A stretch of DNA of 64,000 nucleotides from Candidatus Hydrogenedentota bacterium (GCA_016182605.1 JACPGE010000044.1:1-64000), one strand, 5' to 3'. Shown: positions 35,555 through 44,126, counted from the first letter of the stretch. Numbers and translations: made by a program. Notes: generated from the letters alone by a model not told the origin.

Positions 35555-37213
35555 TTACTTGCTCAGGGTCTTTGCGGTGATCACGAGGTCGAGGAACTCC
35601 TCCCGTTCTTCGTCGTCTTGTGTGGCGGATTCGGCGAGGACTTGGGCCATTTCGAGGTTGGCCTGGCCGCGGTAGTCGCTTTCGCGCAGGCACATGCCGA
35701 AGGCGGCGACGCCGGCGCTGAAGCGGTAACTCGGGGAGGTGGCGCTGAGTTCGGCTTCGGCCAGGCGCACGGGGACATCAAACTTCACGCTCTCTTCCGC
35801 GTCGGGGAGTTTGTAGCGTACTTTCACGGTCATGAAGTCGCTGGACGAGACAGGCGAGGCGGAAGGCGTGACCGGGGTGGGCTGGTATTTCAGATCATCC
35901 ACCGCGCCGGGGATGGGCTGGCCGGCGGGTACGAGTTCATAGAGGGCGGTGACGGTGTGGCCCGCGCCGACTTCGCCTGCGTCTTTTGCATCGTCGTTGA
36001 AGTCTTTCGCGGCGAGCATGCGGTTTTCGTAGCCGATGAGGCGGTAGGCCGCGACCTTCGCGGGGTTGAACTCCACCTGGTACTTCACGTCTTTCGCCAC
36101 GGTGACCAGCGTGCTGCCAGCCTGTTCGATGAGCACGCGGCGCGCCTCCTTGATGGAATCGATGTAGGCGTAGTTGCCGTTGCCGCGGTCTGCGAGCTGT
36201 TCGAGCATGTGGTCTTGCAGGTTGCCGATACCGAAGCCCATGGCCGTGAGGAAGACGCCCGATTTCGCCTCGGATTCGATGAGGGACATGAGGCTGTCGT
36301 GGCCGGTCACGCCCACGTTGAAGTCGCCGTCGGTGGCGAGGATTACGCGGTTCACGCCGCCCTCGATGAAGTGCTTGCGCGCCATGTCATAGGCGAGTTG
36401 GATGCCGGAGGCGCCGTCGGTGCTGCCCCCGGATTCCAGGCGCCGGATCATCGCTTCGATCAGTTTCTTTTCGCGGGTCGGGGTGGAGTCCATGGCGACG
36501 CCGCTGCTGCCGGCGTAGGTCACGATGCCGATGCGGTGTTCGTCGCCGAGGGTGCGGAGCAGGGCCACGAGGGCCTCCTGTACGAGGGGCAGTTTGTTGG
36601 GATCGCCCATGGAGCCGGAGACGTCGATGAGGAAGACGAGGTTGGCGCGCAGCTTCGAATCTTTCGCGAGGGACTTGGCCTTCACGCCGATGTGCGCGAG
36701 TTGATGGGTGGTGTCCCAGGGGCAGGGCCCGATTTCCACCTGGGTGCTCACCGGGTGCGTGTTGTCCGGTTCGGGGTAGGTGTAATCGAAGTAGTTGATG
36801 AGTTCCTCGATGCGCACGGCCTCGGCGGGCGGGCGCTGGCCGTCGTTGAGAAAGCGGCGGATGTTGGCGTAGCTGGCCGTGTCCACGTCGATGGAGAAGG
36901 TGGAGAGGGGCTCCTTGAGCACGGCATGGAAGGCGTCTTCCGTAGTGGCGCCGTAATGCTCGCGGCCGGGCGCCGTTCCCGCACTGTAAGGCGCGGCGCT
37001 AACGGCGGGGCTTGCACTGAAATACAGATACTCCAAGTCCAGATCGGGTTGTCTTGCGGCAGAGGTGCTTTCGGCCATTGCGGCGGGCGCGGCTGCGGGC
37101 GCCAGGCTCATTTCGACGGTCTTCTTGCTCTTGCAGCCCGCGACGATCATGGCAATCAGGATGGTGATGCACAGTCCGCGGCGGCATGCGCGCCGCACGG
37201 TCAGGTTACTCAT
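35555..37213 (-). CDS. Von Willebrand factor A domain lipoprotein (YfbK-like)
   Basis: 552 residues from the ATG at 37213, which follows GAGAGGAGC. The lipobox is MIVAGCKS with Cys27. The N-terminal von Willebrand-associated domain runs through FSIDVDTASYANIRRFL and RIEELINYFDYTYPEP. The A domain follows with an intact metal site, VFLIDVSGSMGD (Asp197, Ser199, Ser201), and continues through VILATDGDFNVGVT. The C-terminal DUF3520-type domain includes VEFNPAKVAAYRLIGYENR and VKVRYKLPDAEESVKFDV. Members are envelope-attached proteins thought to bind protein partners through Mg; the process is not known. It is transcribed alone between repeat-rich gaps. Confidence 0.9.
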   Translation of the reverse strand: MSNLTVRRACRRGLCITILIAMIVAGCKSKKTVEMSLAPAAAPAAMAESTSAARQPDLDLEYLYFSASPAVSAAPYSAGTAPGREHYGATTEDAFHAVLKEPLSTFSIDVDTASYANIRRFLNDGQRPPAEAVRIEELINYFDYTYPEPDNTHPVSTQVEIGPCPWDTTHQLAHIGVKAKSLAKDSKLRANLVFLIDVSGSMGDPNKLPLVQEALVALLRTLGDEHRIGIVTYAGSSGVAMDSTPTREKKLIEAMIRRLESGGSTDGASGIQLAYDMARKHFIEGGVNRVILATDGDFNVGVTGHDSLMSLIESEAKSGVFLTAMGFGIGNLQDHMLEQLADRGNGNYAYIDSIKEARRVLIEQAGSTLVTVAKDVKYQVEFNPAKVAAYRLIGYENRMLAAKDFNDDAKDAGEVGAGHTVTALYELVPAGQPIPGAVDDLKYQPTPVTPSASPVSSSDFMTVKVRYKLPDAEESVKFDVPVRLAEAELSATSPSYRFSAGVAAFGMCLRESDYRGQANLEMAQVLAESATQDDEEREEFLDLVITAKTLSK

Positions 37214-37419
37214 GGCACAGTGCTCCTCTCTCGTACACACAGGGTTTGCTTGGGGCGGGCGCGCCAGATCTGGAAGAGGCGGGGAAACCGGCATGCACGA
37301 TGCCCGCTGATTCTCATCCGGCGCTGCGTGTGGCCCCGTTCATCACGCCACACTGAGTGTATATATGCTCGGAGGCTTGGAATCGTTCCCTGGAGTTTGA
37401 GGGGTGGGGTGGGTATTGT

Positions 37420-37580
37420 TGGGTCCCGGGTACAGTCCCCGCCGGTGAAAGCCGGTGCTGCGTTTTTAGGTTGATGCGTGCCGGCGGGTACGGTCCCCTT
37501 GGTTGTGCATTACCGGGTCCCGGGTACAGTCCCCTTGGGGGGTGCATTGCCGTGTTCCGGGTACGGTCCCCTTGGGGTTC
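37420..37580 (+). repeat. Cluster of four GTAC-centred repeats
   Basis: CCGGGTACAGTCCCC or a variant with GTACGGTCCCC occurs at about 37427, 37487, 37523 and 37559; three are followed by TTGG. The spacing shortens to 36 bases for the last three. The 380-base gap 37214-37594 between the von Willebrand and recombinase genes is otherwise without a supported gene. Confidence 0.8.
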
Positions 37581-37594
37581 ACGGATCGTTCGCC

Positions 37595-38524
37595 CTATGC
37601 GTGGGGGTGGGCGACGCGGTAGACCTCTTTGAGGCGGTCGATGCTGACGTGGGTGTAGATCTGGGTGCTGGAGAGGCTCTCGTGGCCGAGCATTTCCTGC
37701 ACCACGCGCAGATCGGCGCCACCGTCGAGCATGTGGGTGGCGAAGGTGTGGCGGAGGGTGTGGGGGGAGACCATGCGGCGGCCAGGGAAGAGCATGCGCA
37801 CGTAGCGCTCCACCACGCGCTGCACGCTGCGGGTGGTGAGGGAGCCGCCGCGGAAATTCACAAACACGAGGCCGTGGCGCGGGTTGCGCAATTGCGTGCG
37901 CACGCGCAGGTATTCGTCCAGCGCCTGGATGGCGTAGTTGCCGAGATGGGCGATGCGCTCTTTGTTGCGCTTGCCGAGCACGCGGACGAGTCCGCGATCG
38001 AGTTCGACGTCGGAGATCTTGAGCTGGGCCAGTTCTCCGGCGCGGATGCCGCTGGAGTAGAGGGTCTCCAGGATGGCCTTGTCGCGTTTGCCCAAGGGCG
38101 TGGTCAGATCGGGCGCCTCCATGAGCTTCGTCACCTCGGGAATGCTCAAGACCTCCGGGAGGTGCTTGGCAAGTTTGGGCGAGCGGATGGCCTCGGAGGG
38201 GTTGAGTTCCAGCATGCCTCGCCGGACGAAATAGCGGTAGGCGGCCCGGATGGAGGCGAGTTTGCGCGCGGCAGTGCGGGGGGTGCCACCCTTCACCTGG
38301 ACATGGGCGAGATAGGCGCGCACGTCGATGGGCCGGGCCTTGGCGAGGAGGGAGAAGCTGGCGGCGGCCTTGACCTCGCTGTCGCCTTCGAAGGATTTCA
38401 CCCCAAACTTGAGGTAAGCGCAAAACTGCTCGAGGTCGTGCAGGTAGGCGCGCAGGGTATGGCCGGAATAGTTGCGTTCAACCTTGAGGTAATTGACGAA
38501 CTGGAGGATTTCGACCGATATCAT
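37595..38524 (-). CDS. Tyrosine recombinase XerC/XerD
   Basis: 309 residues. The N-terminal SAM-like DNA-binding domain is followed by the catalytic domain with the complete set: Arg161 (GIRAGELAQL), Lys near 185 (VLGKRNKER), His255 and Arg258 (PHTLRHTFATH), His281 (MLGHESLSS) and the nucleophile Tyr290 (TQIYTHV). Xer proteins resolve chromosome dimers at dif. Some relatives are integrases, but length and the TQIYTHV end are of the Xer type. XerC and XerD cannot be separated by eye. No cassette array or attachment site is visible. The start at 38524 is not preceded by a strong ribosome binding site. Confidence 0.9.
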   Translation of the reverse strand: MISVEILQFVNYLKVERNYSGHTLRAYLHDLEQFCAYLKFGVKSFEGDSEVKAAASFSLLAKARPIDVRAYLAHVQVKGGTPRTAARKLASIRAAYRYFVRRGMLELNPSEAIRSPKLAKHLPEVLSIPEVTKLMEAPDLTTPLGKRDKAILETLYSSGIRAGELAQLKISDVELDRGLVRVLGKRNKERIAHLGNYAIQALDEYLRVRTQLRNPRHGLVFVNFRGGSLTTRSVQRVVERYVRMLFPGRRMVSPHTLRHTFATHMLDGGADLRVVQEMLGHESLSSTQIYTHVSIDRLKEVYRVAHPHA

Positions 38525-38745
38525 ATTGAGTTGACCGCCTGGCGCGGATTATTGCGCAAAACGGCGGCATTTGCAAGCCCAAAATCTACAGGTAGTAGTT
38601 TGGTTACATTTTGCCGTAATATATAGGGCCGTGCGCACCATTTTGGCGCTTTTTCCTCCCGGTTCTCCCCAGACTTTGACGCCGGGCGGTGCAGGCCAGG
38701 GCGCACTCGGGCGTATAGTGGCTTGCTATCCAATGGGTTAACCCG

Positions 38746-38805
38746 CATATTTCACCACTTTGCGACCTCCGGATCGCATTCGGATTGGCAACGTGGTGAA
38801 ATATG
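38746..38805. repeat. 60-bp element with perfect 13-bp terminal inverted repeats
   Basis: CATATTTCACCAC (38746-38758) and GTGGTGAAATATG (38793-38805) are exact inverted repeats. The 34-base centre has its own weaker dyad (TCCGGATCGCATTCGGA). It may be a stable hairpin, a miniature mobile element or a remnant of transposon ends. The outer bases AACCCG remind me of some IS termini, but this is recollection only. Confidence 0.65.
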
Positions 38806-38820
38806 CTCAGCGCAACGTCG

Positions 38821-38860
38821 ATGCTGGCGTTCACTGGGCAGGCTAAATCACGGGCTGTCT
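38821..38860 (+). repeat. Dispersed intergenic repeat, copy C (partial)
   Basis: ATGCTGGCGTTCACTGGGCA, then GGCTAAATCACGGGCTGTCT match copies A and B, and then the similarity stops abruptly at 38861. It directly follows the inverted-repeat element at 38746-38805. Confidence 0.75.
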
Positions 38861-39103
38861 GTTATTTCCGGATCCAAGGTTTGGGCAACAACAAGAGCAA
38901 CCTTCAAGATCCTGAGCCGGACTGAAACGCGCAAATTGTACGAAAATTGGAACATGATTCGACGATCCCTGGCCTCTGGGACCCGTCACGATATCGCCAA
39001 AGGGGTATTTCATATGATACAAAGGGGGGCACAGGCGGACGAAGCCGCACGCTTGCCCTGAACGGGAAGGGACTGGAATAGGCGGGCCCTGCGCGGTGTC
39101 CAC

Positions 39104-39133
39104 TTGATATGGCGTGGGGTGAACGCGTACTAA
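39104..39133 (+). promoter_or_regulatory. Candidate topA promoter
   Basis: TTGATA (39104-39109), an 18-base spacer and TACTAA (39128-39133) lie about 35 bases before the GTG start. Confidence 0.5.
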
Positions 39134-39167
39134 AGGGACCCATTCACGGCGCGGATCAAAGGAGATT

Positions 39168-41897
39168 GTGTTGAAACTGGTAATAGTGGAATCGCCGGCC
39201 AAGGCCAAGACGATTGGCAAGTTCCTTGGCAAGGGCTATGAGGTGGTGGCAAGTTATGGCCACGTACGGGATTTGCCCAGCAGTGCGGAGGAGATCCCGG
39301 AGTCGATCAAGGGGAAGCCGTGGGCCCGGATGGCGGTGGACGTGGAGAACGACTTTACGCCGGTCTATGTGGTTCAGGCGGACAGCAAGAAACACATTGC
39401 CGAGTTGAAGAAGCTGGTGAAGGCGTCTGAAGAAGTGGTGCTGGCGACCGATGAGGACCGGGAAGGGGAGGCGATAAGCTGGCATCTGCTGGAGATCTTG
39501 CAGCCCAAAGTCCCGGTGAAACGGATCGCGTTCCACGAAATCACGAAGACGGCCATCGAAGAGGCGATAGCGAGCCCGCGCGAGGTGAATTATTCGCTGG
39601 TGCGCGCACAGGAAAGCCGGCGCATCCTGGACCGGCTCTACGGCTATTCGCTGTCGCCGGTGTTGTGGAAGAAGGTGCGCACGAAACTCAGTGCGGGGCG
39701 GGTGCAGAGCGTGGCGGTGCGCCTGGTGGTGGAGCGCGAAGAGGAGCGGCGTGCGTTTCACACGGCCACGTTCTGGGACATTGAAGCTCAGTTGGAGGCC
39801 GATGGCATCGGCTTCAAGGCGGTGCTCTCCCAATGGGACGGCAAGCGCATTGCAGGCAGCAAAGATTTTGACGAGAAGACGGGGAAGTTGATCGCGGACA
39901 AGGTGCATTGGCTGAAAGAGGCGGAGGCGAAATCGCTGGCGTCGGGGCTGGAAACCGCAGCGCCGTGGCAGGTGATCGGGGTGGAGCAGAAGGCGTCGAA
40001 GCGGAAGCCGCCCGCGCCGTTTATCACGTCGTCCTTGCAGCAGGCGGCGAGTTCGCTGCTGGGGATGAGTCCGAAACAGACGATGCAGGTGGCGCAGCGG
40101 CTGTACGAAGGGGTGGATCTGGGCGGAGGCGAACGCGAAGGTCTGATCACGTACATGCGTACCGACTCGGTGATTCTGAGTGAGCGCGCGCTCGCGGAAG
40201 CGGCGCAGGCAATCAAGTCCATGTACGGCGATCGCTACCACGAGCGGCGTCAGTACAGCACGAAATCGAAGATGGCGCAGGAGGCGCACGAAGCGATCCG
40301 GCCGACCCACCTGAGCCGTCCGCCGCGGGAAGTGGCGGCCTATGTGAGCAAGGACGAATTGCGGCTCTATGCCTTGATCTGGAACCGCACGATGGCCTCG
40401 CAGATGGCCGATGCGGAGCTGATGCAGACGAGCCTGGAGATTGGCGCGAAAGTGCAGGGCAAAGAGGCCGTATTGCGCGCGACGGGCACCGTGGTGACCT
40501 TCGATGGTTTCCTGAAGGTGTCGGATGCGGAGCAGTCGGACGTGCAGTTGCCGCATCTGAATCAGGGGCAGAAAGTGGGCCGCAACGAGGCCGTGAAACT
40601 GCATGGACTCGAAGCGCTGGGCCACGAGACGAAGCCGCCGGCGCGCTTCAACGAAGCGAGCCTGGTGCGCCGTTTGGAAGAAGAGGGGATCGGGCGTCCG
40701 TCCACCTATGCGCCGACGATCTCGATCATTCAGCAGCGCGGCTACGTGGACAAGCGCGGGAAGGCGCTGGTGCCGACCTATCTGGGCATCGCGGTGACGC
40801 TGCTGTTGCGCAAACATTTCAGCGAGTTTGTGGACGTCAAGTTCACGGCGCGGATGGAAAACGCGCTGGACGACATTGCGGAAGAGCACCAGGACTGGAA
40901 GCAGTTCCTGTCGAGCTTCTATTTTGGCAACGGCGATTTCGGGCATGGATTGCAGCCGCAAATCGATTCGCAGATGGAGCAGATCGACTTCCCGAGCATC
41001 CCCGTGGGCGACGACGAGGCGGGCCTGTCGATTGTGGTGCGCCTGGGCCGCACGCAGGCGTTTTTGCAGCGGGGCGAAGGCGGCACGGGCCACACGGCGA
41101 CGGTGCCGGAAGACATTGCGTACGACGAGTTGACGGTGGAGAAGGCGGTGTCGCTGCTGGAGGCGCGCGCCAAGGGGAACGAGCCTCTCGGTCAGGATCC
41201 GGAGACGGGACTGAACGTGTATGCGATTCTGGGTCCGTTCGGGCCGTATGTGCAATTGGGCGAGGTGACGGAGGGCGAGAAGAAGCCGAAGCGCGTGAGT
41301 CTCGGCCGCGGATTTCCGCTGGAAGATGTGACGCTGGATATTGCAATGCAATATTTGGGACTGCCGCGAAAGGTGGGCGATCATCCCGAGACCGGCAAGT
41401 CGATCCGCACGGCCATCGGACGCTTCGGCCCCTACGTGGTGTGCGATGGCGAGTTCCGCAGTCTGCCCACGACGGAGACCGTGTTCTCGATGACTCTGGA
41501 CGAAGCCGTGGCGCTCTTGGCCCAGCCCAAACGGGCGGGACGCCAGAAGGTGCTGTTGCACACGGTCGGCGAACATCCCGAGAGCAAGGCAGCGCTGGAG
41601 ATCTATGAGGGCCGCTATGGCCCCTACATCACGCTCGATGGCGTGAACGCATCGCTTCCCAAAGGTGTGGACCCGGCCACCGTAACGGTGGCGCAGGCGC
41701 TGGAACTGCTTGCCGCCGCAGCGGAACGGAAGCCGGCCGCGAAGAAGCGCGCGGTGAAGAAGAAGGCGGCGGCCAAGGCCCCTGCGAAAAAGGCTCCGGC
41801 AAAAAAGGCCGTGGCGAAAAAAGCTGCCGCGAAAAAACCGGCGGCCAAGAAAGCCGCGGTTAAGCTGGCAGCAGACAAGAAGGCCCCTGCGAAGTAA
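39168..41897 (+). CDS. topA: DNA topoisomerase I with a lysine/alanine-rich tail
   Basis: 909 residues from GTG 39168 (or TTG 39171), preceded by AAAGGAG. This type IA enzyme relaxes negative supercoils. The Toprim domain has VIVESPAKAKTIGKFLG and DEDREGEAISWHLLE. The core has SAGRVQSVAVRLVVERE, the catalytic Tyr329 in GLITYMRTDS, HEAIRPT, and RLEEEGIGRPSTYAPTI. The C-terminus lacks cysteine zinc ribbons. Instead it has three Topo_C repeats (LGPFGPYVQLGE, IGRFGPYVVCDG, EGRYGPYITLDG). It then ends in about 50 residues of repeated KKA, AAKK and APAKK, a histone-H1-like tail. This architecture occurs in Actinobacteria, planctomycetes and relatives. The tail probably aids processive DNA binding. 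Confidence 0.96.
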   Translation: MLKLVIVESPAKAKTIGKFLGKGYEVVASYGHVRDLPSSAEEIPESIKGKPWARMAVDVENDFTPVYVVQADSKKHIAELKKLVKASEEVVLATDEDREGEAISWHLLEILQPKVPVKRIAFHEITKTAIEEAIASPREVNYSLVRAQESRRILDRLYGYSLSPVLWKKVRTKLSAGRVQSVAVRLVVEREEERRAFHTATFWDIEAQLEADGIGFKAVLSQWDGKRIAGSKDFDEKTGKLIADKVHWLKEAEAKSLASGLETAAPWQVIGVEQKASKRKPPAPFITSSLQQAASSLLGMSPKQTMQVAQRLYEGVDLGGGEREGLITYMRTDSVILSERALAEAAQAIKSMYGDRYHERRQYSTKSKMAQEAHEAIRPTHLSRPPREVAAYVSKDELRLYALIWNRTMASQMADAELMQTSLEIGAKVQGKEAVLRATGTVVTFDGFLKVSDAEQSDVQLPHLNQGQKVGRNEAVKLHGLEALGHETKPPARFNEASLVRRLEEEGIGRPSTYAPTISIIQQRGYVDKRGKALVPTYLGIAVTLLLRKHFSEFVDVKFTARMENALDDIAEEHQDWKQFLSSFYFGNGDFGHGLQPQIDSQMEQIDFPSIPVGDDEAGLSIVVRLGRTQAFLQRGEGGTGHTATVPEDIAYDELTVEKAVSLLEARAKGNEPLGQDPETGLNVYAILGPFGPYVQLGEVTEGEKKPKRVSLGRGFPLEDVTLDIAMQYLGLPRKVGDHPETGKSIRTAIGRFGPYVVCDGEFRSLPTTETVFSMTLDEAVALLAQPKRAGRQKVLLHTVGEHPESKAALEIYEGRYGPYITLDGVNASLPKGVDPATVTVAQALELLAAAAERKPAAKKRAVKKKAAAKAPAKKAPAKKAVAKKAAAKKPAAKKAAVKLAADKKAPAK

Positions 41898-42020
41898 CAG
41901 ACCGGTGCGGGCAGCGCGAATCTGGCGCCGTCGCCAGAGGTGGCTTCGACTCGATTGCCCCGCCGTTCGGGAGCTATACTGGTGGCTCTTGCACGGGGGC
42001 GCAAACCGTGGAGAAGTACC

Positions 42021-42647
42021 ATGAAACGGTTTCTGAAGATCGCCGGTGGCATCGTGGCGATCCTGCTGCTGATTCTGGGCGCCGTCGCCTGGCAGTATTT
42101 TATCAATCACAACTGGCGCACGGTGGAAGAGGGCGCGTTCTACGGCTCCCGCCAGATGTCCGGTCCGGCTCTGGCAGCCGCCATACGCGATCACGGCATC
42201 AAGACCGTCGTGAATTTCCGCGGGGACAATGCGGGTCAGCCCTGGTATGACGACGAGGTAAAGGCCTGCGAGGCGGCGGGCGTGACGCACGTCAATTTTG
42301 CATGGTCGAAGAGTTCCCTGCCCCCTCCGGAATCGCTGGCCGCGTACATCGCCCTGATCGAAACCGGCGAAAAACCCTTTCTCACCCATTGCCAGGGTGG
42401 CACGCACCGCACTGGGGTGGCTGCTGCCTGCTATGAATTGATCCGCGGGAAAGGCGTTGACGCGGCGCGCGCCCAGTTTGGACCCGCCTTCAACGACGCC
42501 CCTATTGGCAAGCTGGTGGATCTCTACGAGGGTTCCACGATGCCCTTCGCGCAATGGGTGCGCGAGATCTACCCGCTGGTCTACGTGGAATTGAAGGCCA
42601 GCGAGGAGCAGGCCGCTCCGGAAGCCACAGTGGCAGCGGGCGCCTGA
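42021..42647 (+). CDS. Membrane-anchored dual-specificity/tyrosine phosphatase-like protein
   Basis: 208 residues from the ATG at 42021, which follows GGAGAAG. An N-terminal helix (IAGGIVAILLLILGAVAWQY) anchors it with the enzyme probably outside the cytoplasm. The phosphatase signature HCQGGTHRTG (Cys124, Arg130) fits HCx5R, and the earlier VEEGAFYGSRQMSG and HGIKTVVNFRGDN are typical of the DSP/PTP family near tyrosine phosphatase SiwX14-type proteins. The substrate could be phosphoprotein or inositol phosphate. It lies between topA and the btuF-like gene and is probably transcribed on its own. Confidence 0.83.
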   Translation: MKRFLKIAGGIVAILLLILGAVAWQYFINHNWRTVEEGAFYGSRQMSGPALAAAIRDHGIKTVVNFRGDNAGQPWYDDEVKACEAAGVTHVNFAWSKSSLPPPESLAAYIALIETGEKPFLTHCQGGTHRTGVAAACYELIRGKGVDAARAQFGPAFNDAPIGKLVDLYEGSTMPFAQWVREIYPLVYVELKASEEQAAPEATVAAGA

Positions 42648-42704
42648 GCGCGGGCCCGAGCCACGCGAGGAATGTGGATTTCCCGTGCATTTTGTGGTCC
42701 TTTG

Positions 42705-42757
42705 CGTTACACTGGTGGCGCAGAATTCTTGGGAATCACGATATTCACAGTGTAACG
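42705..42757 (+). promoter_or_regulatory. Inverted repeat in the btuF-like leader
   Basis: CGTTACACTG (42705-42714) and CAGTGTAACG (42748-42757) are perfect 10-bp inverted repeats 33 bases apart. The second arm ends directly at the GGGAG ribosome binding site of the gene starting at 42770. It could fold in the mRNA and mask translation, or be two half-sites for a regulator. No B12-box of a cobalamin riboswitch was recognised. Confidence 0.5.
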
Positions 42758-42769
42758 GGAGAAATTCGC

Positions 42770-43693
42770 ATGGCAGGGCGCCTTAGCCGCAAGGTGAGGT
42801 GGGGGCAAGTTTCCGGGCGTTGGATGGCGGTGACCATTCTGGCAGGGATTGCCCTGTTGGGTGCGGGGTGTGGCGGGTCCACAGCACCGCAGGGGATCAT
42901 GACCTTGGCGCCGCACCTTACCGAGACCGTGTTTGCCCTGGGGCAGGGCAAACGGGTGGTGGCTGTGGGGAAGTTCGACGATTACCCGCTTGCGGTAAGT
43001 CTACTGCCCGATGTGGGCGGCTACCTCGATCCGGATCTGGAAGCGATCGGTCTGTTGAACCCGGCGTTGTTGATTGTGCCGGGCGATCACCGCAAGGTGT
43101 CCGAATATGCGGCCTTGAACACCATTCCTGTGTTGAACGTGAACATGGACAGCCTGGCCACCATTGATGCGGGCATCGCCACGATTGGCGAGGCGCTGGG
43201 TGCAGTGAAGCAGGCCGATGCGTTGCGGCAACAGGTGAAGTCGGAAGTGGAGGCGATGCGTGCGGCCGTGGGCGATCGGCCGCCGGTGCGGGTACTGATC
43301 GTCACTTCTCGCGAGCGCGGCCAATTGGACAACCTCTTCACCGTGGGCAAAGAGTCGTTCGTGTCGGAGATGGTGGAACTTGCGGGGGGGCAGAATATCT
43401 TCGGCGACCAGGCCACGGGGTATTTCGAGGCCTCGAAGGAGACGATGGTGATGGCGGCGCCGGAGGCGATCATCGAGTTCCACGCAGGCAAGACGATGAC
43501 GAGCAATCAGAAACAGGCCTTCTACGACGACTGGATGGCCTTTACCGATGTTCCCGCAGTGAAAAACGGGCGTATCTACCTGATTCAGGAATCGCACGCG
43601 TTGCGTCCCGGGCCTAGAGTGGTCGACATTGCCCGCATTGTGGCTCGATCCTTGCACGCCGATGTCGAGATTCCGGCAGTGGACGAATCTTAA
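42770..43693 (+). CDS. BtuF/FepB-type solute-binding lipoprotein for a corrinoid or iron chelate
   Basis: 307 residues from the ATG at 42770, which follows GGGAG. The signal peptide ends in a lipobox (IALLGAGCGG). The PeripBP_2 fold is shown by IMTLAPHLTETVFALGQGKR, AVGKFDDYP, LPDVGGYLDPDLEAIGLLNP, SFVSEMVELAGGQNIFGDQA and AAPEAIIEFH. It would bind cobalamin, heme or a siderophore in the periplasm and pass it to the permease encoded at 48772-49806. In known operons the binding protein, ATPase and permease are adjacent. Here a 4.2-kb block separates btuF from its ATPase. The last 73 bases of the gene recur at the ATPase start. Gene symbol withheld because the ligand is uncertain. Confidence 0.85.
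   Translation: MAGRLSRKVRWGQVSGRWMAVTILAGIALLGAGCGGSTAPQGIMTLAPHLTETVFALGQGKRVVAVGKFDDYPLAVSLLPDVGGYLDPDLEAIGLLNPALLIVPGDHRKVSEYAALNTIPVLNVNMDSLATIDAGIATIGEALGAVKQADALRQQVKSEVEAMRAAVGDRPPVRVLIVTSRERGQLDNLFTVGKESFVSEMVELAGGQNIFGDQATGYFEASKETMVMAAPEAIIEFHAGKTMTSNQKQAFYDDWMAFTDVPAVKNGRIYLIQESHALRPGPRVVDIARIVARSLHADVEIPAVDES
43619..43691 (+). repeat. Direct repeat, left copy: btuF 3' end containing an orphan btuD start
   Basis: This 73-base block matches 47938-48010 at 59 positions without gaps. In frame 1 it is the end of the btuF-like protein (VVDIARIVARSLHADVEIP). In a second frame it holds an ATG (43662) with MSRFRQWTNL, which parallels the true ATPase start MSTIQTKTNL. The ATPase frame is lost immediately after the repeat. 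Confidence 0.85.
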
Positions 43694-44126
43694 TGCAATC
43701 CTTCGGGATGCGGGTATGTCCGGGCCGGAATACGCCCCGGTCCATCATTTATGGCGTGCCGTTGTACGGAGCGGGTTAGGTTTTGATTCCGGATTTTGGG
43801 CAGGATTCGCCGGATTTGCCAATCTATAAAACCCATGGTACACTCGACCTGTGCATTCCCCCAGCCGGATCGCCTCGTTTGTTCGGTCTGCGGGAAAACT
43901 GGAAAGTCTGACTCTAGACTTGCGGTCATGCGTGTCACTCTCCATGCGTCTATTCGATAGAAGCCGGGTTCGGGCAGAATCTTTGCTGTGCTTCGATGCA
44001 AAGGACTTGGGTTGCGCAGAACGCTGGTCATGTGCGTTGCCTCGCCGGGCCTAACAATCTCGTGAAACGATTCCTGAAATCCGATTGAAACGCCTGTCTC
44101 CGGCCGGCTGTTTTGAGGAGAATGCC
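43694..44126. other. Intergenic stretch between the btuF-like gene and the RedB-like gene
   Basis: No gene is supported here. It follows the left direct repeat and contains a good promoter at 43816-43844. This leaves a long leader of about 275 bases before the RedB-like gene, with no recognised riboswitch. Confidence 0.5.
43816..43844 (+). promoter_or_regulatory. Promoter of the RedB/kinase/HD-GYP operon
   Basis: TTGCCA (43816-43821), a 17-base spacer and TACACT (43839-43844) match the housekeeping consensus. It lies inside the separating block, so the block brings its own promoter. Confidence 0.55.

Larger units (their letters stand above)
38525..39167. other. Intergenic stretch between divergent xer and topA
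   Basis: No gene is supported in these 643 bases. They contain an inverted-repeat element (38746-38805), a partial copy of the dispersed repeat (38821-38860) and the candidate topA promoter (39104-39133). Confidence 0.6.

Noticed and set aside
37595-38524. Integron or phage integrase
   Set aside because: Length, domain order and the TQIYTHV end are of the Xer type; no cassette sites, phage genes or att repeats are adjacent.
39156-42554. Very long minus-strand open frame opposite topA
   Set aside because: Its translation is rich in Arg, His and Leu with no domain, and it mirrors the GC-rich codons of topA and the phosphatase gene. The plus-strand genes have full family motifs.
42650-42769. 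Cobalamin riboswitch before the btuF-like gene
   Set aside because: The leader is short and no B12-box-like segment was found; only a simple inverted repeat is present.
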